Source: Emydura subglobosa
Taxonomy: Eukaryota; Chordata; Testudines; Chelidae
Assembly (NCBI GenBank): GCA_007922225.1
Contig: ML679954.1
Location: forward strand, 22,651,003-22,715,002
DNA: 64,000 nt
Reading direction: 5' to 3'
Below, one piece after another: positions 58,481 to 64,000 of the stretch (within the stretch, counting starts at the first letter, position 1; each line of letters opens with the position of its first letter). The position numbers were made by a program, and so were the translations under genes. The notes under the pieces are model-generated. The model saw only the letters and a list, made by a program, of their open reading frames with translations, had not been told where the DNA came from and searched no databases.

Positions 58481-61010
58481 GCCTCATGCCCACCAAAAAA
58501 TCCCCGGGCATGGACGGGCTGACTGTGGAGTTTTACCACGTGTTCTGGGATGTCCTCGGCCCGGACCTTGCCACCGTCTGGGCCAAGTCTGAGGACAGCG
58601 GAGGCTCCCCTTCTCGTGCAGGCAAGCCGAGCTCGCCCTGCTGCCCAAGAAGGGGGACTTCCGTGACCTCCGGAACTGGTGTCTCATCTCGCTCCTCTGC
58701 ACGGACTATAAGATCGTGGCCAAGGCGTCTCGTTGAGGCTGGGGTCCATGCTGCAGGACGTGGTCCATCCCGACCAGACCTACACTGTCCCAGGCCGCAC
58801 CGTTTTCGACAATCTATATCTGGTCCGGGACCCCTGGAGCTTGGGTGTAGGGACAGTCTGTCGTCCGCTCTCCTGTCCCTGTACCAGGAGAAGGCGTTCG
58901 ACAGGATGGACTACGGGTATCTCCTGGGCACCCTGTGGGTGTTCGGCTTTGGCCCCACTTTGTGGGTTTTCTCTGGGTGCTGTATGCCTCTGCGGAGTGC
59001 CTGGTCAAGCTCAACTGGACCCTGACCGAACCGGTCAGCTTCAGGCATTGAATGCATCAAGGCTGTCCGCTGTCGGGCCAGCTGTACGCCCTGGCCATTG
59101 AGCCCTTCCTCTGTCTCCTCCACCGGAGGTTGACGGGGTTGGTGCTCTGTGAGCCAGAGCTGAGGCTAGTTCTGTCAGCGTACACAGACGACGTGCTCCT
59201 CGCGGTCCAGGACCCGGGCGACCTGGTGTGGCTAGAGGCCTGCCCGGCCGTCTACTCGGCAGCCTCCTCCGCCCGGGTCAACTGGGCCAAGAGCTCTGGC
59301 CTGATGGTAGGGGCCGGGTGGCGGGCAAGCTCCCTCCTACCCATGCCTCAAGCCATCCAGTGGAGTGCGGGTCTGCTGCTCTATCTGGGCATTTACCTTT
59401 CTGCCACCCATCCCTCCCCAGCAGAGAACTGGTAGGATTTGGAGGACAGGGTGTCTGGGTGGCTGCGGAGATGGACGGGACTGCTTCGGTGCCTCTCCCT
59501 TCGGGGGAAGGCACTGGTGCTGAACCAGCTGGTCCTGTCCATGCTCTGGCACCGAATCAACACGCGGGTCCCTACCCCGAGTTTCTTGGTCTACCTCAAG
59601 AAGCTCATTCTGGAGTTCTTTTGGCCAGGACTGCACTGGGTCTCTGCAGGGATCCTGAGTCTCCCCCTGGAGGGCAGGGCCTGTGCTGTATCCACAGCCA
59701 GGTCCACACCTTCCATCTCCAGGCCCTGCAGAAACTCCTTTATGGTGCAGGTAGTCTGGTGTGGAGCCACTTGGCGCATGCCTTCCTCTGAGGGCTCCGA
59801 TACGACCGGCAGCTTTTTTTATCTCCATCCGAGGGGTCTTCCGCGAGACCTCTACGAGCTGTCGGTCTTCTACCAGAACCTCCTCCAGACCTGGAGGCTG
59901 GTCTCGGCCTACAGGCCCCCTTCGGTCCCTCAGGGGGTGGATCTCCTCGTGGAGCCCCTGCTACACAACCCCCAACTCGGTGTGCAGGTGGCAGAAGCCC
60001 CCTCGGTGCAACGGAGGCTGGTCCTGGCGGAGGTCACCAAGATCGGACATGTCCTGGACTACAACCGGGGGGACTGGGTGGACCCCCAGGTGCTGGCTCG
60101 GCGCATGGGCCTCTCCACCTTTCAAACCCCCAGCGTGTATTCCAGGAGGTGAAGGCGACCTTGCCCCCCACTGCTCAGGCTTCCCTCGAACGGATCCTGC
60201 GAGAGGGTGCTCCTTGCCCCCCCCTCAGTCCCAGCCCTCCAGCACTCTCCATTGGGCCCCAGCCCCACAAGCCCCCCCAGCTGTCCCCTCCCCATGCCTC
60301 GAGCTGGCTGCACGACCTGTGGCCGGTCCTCTTCCGAACCGCGCCGAGGGCCCATCTTTACACGCTCGTGGTCCACACCCTTCACTTCCTCGCCCTCGTG
60401 TCCTGCCCTGACACAAAGTGGTGGGACCTGTGGCCACCTGTGGAGGCAGAGGACCCCCGGTGGGCCAGTCTGTACTCCACCCTGACCTCACAGCCCACTG
60501 GGGACATCAGCTGGCGGCTCCTTCGTGGAGCCGTGAGCACGAGCGTGTATTTGACACAGTTCACCCATTGCCCCAACACTTGCCCCTATTGCGGCATGAG
60601 GGAGACCCTGGCGCACATTTACCTTGAATGCGCCAAGTTGCAGCCCCTGTTCTGGCTCCTCCAGAACCTCCTGCTAAGGTTCTGGCTGTACTTCTCCCCA
60701 CACCTGTTCATTTATGCACACCCCATCCATGGCCCCACGAAGTCGCGGGACCTCCTTGTCAACCTCCTCCTGGCCCTGGCCAAATTGGCTATCTACAAGA
60801 CCAGGGAGAGGAAGTTGGCAGGGCGGTGCTCTGCGACTGTGGGGCCTACTTCTGTTCCCTTGTTCACTCACGTCTCCGGGCAGAGTTCTTCTGGGCGGTG
60901 TCTGCTGGCTCCCTCGATGCCTTTCGGGAGCGGTGGGAGCTGTCTGGGGCTCTTTGCTCGGTGTCCCCTTCTGGCTCCCTTTGTTTAAACCTGTGACCCT
61001 CACGTTCCTA
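58481..61010 (+). pseudogene. Tx1-type LINE ORF2, RT to C-terminus, GC-rich
   Basis: A 2.5-kb GC-rich insert codes, across several frames, for the reverse transcriptase and C-terminal part of a Tx1-clade LINE ORF2 (Xenopus TX1 relatives). Visible in order: KSPGMDGLTVEFY with FWDVLGPDLATVW (58500-58590); ALLPKKGDFRDLRNW (58630-58680); HPDQTYTVPGRTVFDN (58767-58815); ALLSLYQEKAFDRMDYGYLLGTL (58870-58935); QGCPLSGQLYALAIEPFLCLL (59058-59120); the catalytic box as YTDD at 59181-59192 with both aspartates kept; LSLRGKALVLNQLVLSMLW (59490-59550); a C-terminal zinc knuckle CPYCG...H...C at 60581-60631; and a stop after SPSGSLCLNL near 60996. At least four frameshifts and one stop (59433-59435) break it. 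The endonuclease and N-terminal part are missing. It would have supplied target-primed reverse transcription. Confidence 0.85.
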
Positions 61011-61084
61011 CCTGTTTTTTCATTAGTTGTCCCAAGCAATCAGTTGTGTGCCAGGCTCAGTGGCTCCTCTCCTTAGGCTGGATG

Positions 61085-61260
61085 TTTCTAGGTGCTCATT
61101 GCCAGAATCTGGTAATGAACAAAAAGGAATGGATCACTCGATGATTGCCTGTTCTGGTCATACCTTTTGAAGCAACTGGCATTGGCCACTGTTGGAAGAC
61201 AGGACACTGAACTAGATGGACTATTGATCTGACCCAATATGGCTGTTCTTATGTTCATAC
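61085..61260 (+). mobile_element. CR1 LINE 3' end
   Basis: 'agaatctggtaatgaacaaaaaggaatggatcactcgatgattgcctgttctg', 'ggcattggccactgttggaagacaggacactgaactagatggac' and 'ttgatctgacccaatatggctgttcttatgttc' form the typical CR1 3' UTR end. It may be the distal part of the CR1 that begins at 57250, since the Tx1 copy lies between them. In that case more than 1 kb of CR1 was lost, or it is a separate insertion. Confidence 0.85.
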
Positions 61261-61557
61261 ATCTGAATTTAAGAACATATGTTCTTAATACCATGTGGAC
61301 ATTATGGGACAAATTAACTTGTGTTGTAACTCAGTAAAAACAATTGAGTTACACTGGGGATGAATTTTCCCCAATATAGTTAAATTAGAAATCGAATAAT
61401 TACATTTTTATATGTTTTAATACGTACCTTTTTTGTGTCATCTCCCGTAGAAGGCCTGGGGATATTTTTGAATACCGCAAAATCTCAGTAATGGTTTATT
61501 TCATCTCTCTCTTCCATTAAATGTTTTGCCACAGGTGAACTTTCATTTTCTTCCTTA
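61261..61557. other. AT-rich spacer
   Basis: Nothing recognised between the CR1 end and the Penelope-like remnant. Confidence 0.4.
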
Positions 61558-62330
61558 GTATGTTGTGTGATCTGGCATTCTGACCTTCAGAGACCTCGGC
61601 ATCTCACCAACATACATTAGGCCACAAGGGCACTTAATCATGTAAGCTACAAATTCAGTGTCACAATGGCAGATTTCTTTCCAAAGTGTGTTTTAATGAT
61701 GAAAGGAATTGCTTTTTATAGCTTTATACCCTGCACATTCAGAGCAGTGAAAACTTACCTGTATGGGCTGTAATTATATAATTTTTTTTCTCTTGATTTG
61801 TGTATGCATTAGAGTCAGATTGGATTATAAGGCTTCTCTGATTTGGGTTTTTTGCACGTTATAAAAGGAGGAAGGTCAAATGTAGCCAATATAGTTTCCT
61901 TTGTGGAAAGAATGTATCACTATTTCTTCATTACTTAAATAATCCTTTGAGATACTGGAATGTGGATGCAAATGAACGACACCAAAAATCTTTTAATCCT
62001 GACTCATAAATCCAGTGTTTAATAGCTCTTATCCACAGATTGGTGGTTTACAGTAAGTATCAAAATGTCCTGACTTGTATTTTGTGGTGTGGAATGGGGT
62101 CAGATGATAATGAAGATTAAAGCTTGCCTAAACGGTTTCCTTCCTTTCAGTAGTATTAATAATTCTTTTGAATGAAAACGATTGTGTCAAGAGGACAGGC
62201 AGATTATTGCATATTGATGTGTAATGGGATTTGGGAGAAGATGTGACAGTTACACTCGCAATTCCAGTTCTGTTAGTGAGGTGTTGGATGATATTTGACT
62301 GGAATAATTAAAGCTCATCACAGAGTGAAC
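61558..62330 (-). pseudogene. Penelope-like element remnant with a GIY-YIG domain
   Basis: The minus strand from about 61695 reads CHCDTEFVAYMIKCPCGLMY, then VGEMPRSLKVRMPDHTTY and a stop near 61558. The KCPCGLMYVGE core is at 61603-61635. 'Y-x-I-KCPCGL-YVG-x-x-R-x-L-K-x-R-x-x-x-H' is the start of the GIY-YIG endonuclease domain of vertebrate Penelope-like retroelements (Neptune type), here with M at the usual K/T position after G. The region further up the minus strand (61700-62330) is in the position of the preceding part and gives broken frames such as LMSQD-KIFGVVHLHPHSS, which I cannot align with confidence. No reverse-transcriptase motif survives in recognisable form. Confidence 0.58.
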
Positions 62331-62439
62331 TATGAAATCCACTAGTTACAATAGAATGGTGAGGGGTCAGGTTCAGTTGTTGTTGGATGAGTTCTATGAA
62401 GAGGTTTTGATCAAGACATAAATTGTGGATAAAACAGAG
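62331..62439. other. Short spacer
   Basis: No feature seen. Confidence 0.3.
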
Positions 62440-62870
62440 ATTCTGATATTTAGGAGCAGAACCTCAGCTGGTGTAAACTGTCACAGCGCCATTGATTTCA
62501 GTGGAGCTATACTTGAGGGCTCTCAGGGTTTACCTGTGCAGTGTAATCCCTTTAACTGTCACATACCATGGACATCCTATTGCCTCAATGAAGTGTCTTT
62601 TCCAACTTTAGTCCCCAAGGACTTGCAAAGTGCTGAGCACCCTCGATGCCCATTGGCTTCAGTGGGAGATAGGAGCACTCTAAGGCTTGAGCCCCAGGTC
62701 AGGAAAGCGTTTAAGCACACACTTAAGTTCCATTCCCTTGTAGCTGAGTGTGTGCTTCAGTGCTTTCCTGGTTCGGAATGCTCTCCTTAATTGGAACCTA
62801 AGGGCCTGATCCACAGTCCTTTGTAGGTAATGGGAGTCCTTCCATTGGACTCTGGATTTGGGCCTAGAAG
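62440..62870. repeat. Cluster of four palindromic repeats
   Basis: Four hairpin-family pieces follow one another: 62450-62520 (GCAGAACCTCAGCTGGTG and CCATTGATTTCAGTGGAGC), 62625-62690 (GTGCTGAGCACCC and CCATTGGCTTCAGTGGGAG), 62700-62790 (TTTAAGCACACACTTAAG and GTGTGTGCTTCAGTGC) and 62800-62870 (GGGCCTGATCCACAGTCC and CCATTGGACTCTGGATTTGG). The 121-codon plus frame across them is fortuitous. Confidence 0.6.
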
Positions 62871-64000
62871 AAGAGGTCATGAAGAAGAAATACGTTTTCT
62901 GTAAGGACTTAAAATGACACACAACATTGTACTACATAATAATGAAAAGAGAATTTCACTACATTCCATCTTTATTTGATCTTCATCTCTTCTTCAATCT
63001 TTATTTCCCACCTTCTGTACTAAAATACTTTAGTTTAGAATTTCCTACCTATTTAATGCCTGTTTAAGTACCATTTAATCACTTGTTCCTAGCCAAATGT
63101 GTTCCCGTTAGGCAGATTCTATTCCTATACTCTCCCCACTAAGCAGCAGACATTACACCATGCTATCATTAGGCTAAATAGATTTCCTGGGAGATGTCCC
63201 AATATATGATTGGATTGATGTGTTCCAATTAAGTGCCACATATTGTATTTTACTAATGGTACAGGAAGAACCAGGTGTATCCTTTGACCAAAATACAGAA
63301 TTTTTAAATAGAGTTCTCAGGAATTTGGGGGGGTCTACTGACACTGAGCTATAGGATAGTGTTAAATACGACCGACACATTTTTCAGTAATTTGATAGAG
63401 AACCTCTCATTTTTTCTCAATCTTATATCAAGGCAAATGTGATTCATGATTTCTGTACCTTCATCTGAGCCCACAGCAAAAGAAAATGGCACAGGCTGAG
63501 CATTTTTTTTACACTTGTGGTAATCTCACTGTGACAGATCAACTCTAATCTGCAATAATTCATGTCTTATATAAAGTTGAATTAATGTTAAGAGAATTAT
63601 AAGACTAGGTGAACCTTCTCACTTTACAATAAGATGCAAAGCAGAAAGGCAGTTTCATACCTACAGCCAGGACAATTAATATACAAAAGCACAGTTCTTA
63701 GGCTAAAACCGAAGATCAGATGTTCTTGGGATGATGGAGGAGATATTTATTTGGGAAAAAAATTGTTTTTAAAAAAAGTGCAGGAAAATAAAACCATTAT
63801 ATTATTTTTTTACTCAAGAGCAGCGATTTACAATAATGACTAACTAAGGAAAGCATACAATGGACTCGGCCAGAGTTAAATTGTACAGACACATGTTTTG
63901 TTGGGGTTTTTTTGTTTATAATTAACCAGACACATAAGAGAAGCCAGAAGAGTATAATGGAACTGCAAGTCATCTATAAAGGGAACCAAGAAACAATGGG
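62871..64000. other. AT-rich end of window, nothing recognised
   Basis: No exon, repeat family or RNA gene identified. Confidence 0.4.

Noticed and set aside
59761..60411. 216-codon plus frame and several antisense frames in 59278-61039
   Set aside because: They are alternative-frame shadows of the Tx1 ORF2, which carries the recognisable motifs in the other plus frames.
1..64000. CRISPR arrays, bacterial operons, tRNA or rRNA genes
   Set aside because: No regularly spaced repeats, ribosome-binding-site-led long frames or intact cloverleaf sequences. Base composition and repeats are those of vertebrate nuclear DNA.

Overview
This window is AT-rich, intron-like or intergenic DNA from a vertebrate nuclear genome. 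The repeats point to a sauropsid, most likely a turtle (a crocodilian is possible): several CR1 LINE copies with the typical 3' end, a Tx1-type LINE, GC-rich DNA-transposon MITEs, solo LTRs with a TTTAAGCC-type promoter, a Penelope-like remnant and many old amniote repeats built on the CATTGA(A/C)TTCAATGG palindrome. The species call is inference. No host exon, tRNA, rRNA, CRISPR array or bacterial gene could be supported. Most open reading frames are chance frames of 60-140 codons; those with recognisable protein similarity belong to mobile elements.

Layout. 1-829: old repeat debris. 829-1948: a very GC-rich element on the minus strand, bounded by 29-bp direct repeats. It has a CCAAT/GC-box/TATA promoter and a reading frame with three tandem 16-residue repeats that differ only at synonymous sites in the core motif; it also holds a 10-N assembly gap. 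3240-11450: tRNA-derived and MIR-like SINE fragments and hairpin repeats. 14717-17360: a hAT MITE with a perfect 8-bp target duplication, followed by a decayed CR1 reverse transcriptase. 18354-19180: a CR1 on the minus strand. 20560-20890: an L1/Tx1-type LINE C-terminal fragment. 22209-22503: a Harbinger-like MITE inside an older repeat. 26134-26541, 31123-31540 and 46066-46642: solo LTRs. 35453-37825: the 5' end of a Harbinger-like transposon, cut by a CR1. 44270-45895: LINE tails. 49365-49690: a CGGBP1/hAT-like zinc-finger fragment. 52822-54107: a purine-rich block with inverted ends. 57250-61260: a CR1 interrupted by a 2.5-kb GC-rich Tx1-type LINE. 61558-62330: a Penelope-like GIY-YIG remnant. 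62440-62870: four palindromic repeats in a row.

Nothing here works as a gene network. The window is a stratigraphic record: old SINE/LINE/hairpin repeats form the background, CR1 copies lie on top, and GC-rich MITEs, LTRs and the Tx1 copy are the youngest-looking layer. The observations most worth a second look are the DLEELP-repeat element (829-1948), the CR1/Tx1 composite (57250-61260), the Penelope-like and CGGBP1-like remnants, and the two MITEs whose insertion sites can be read directly.
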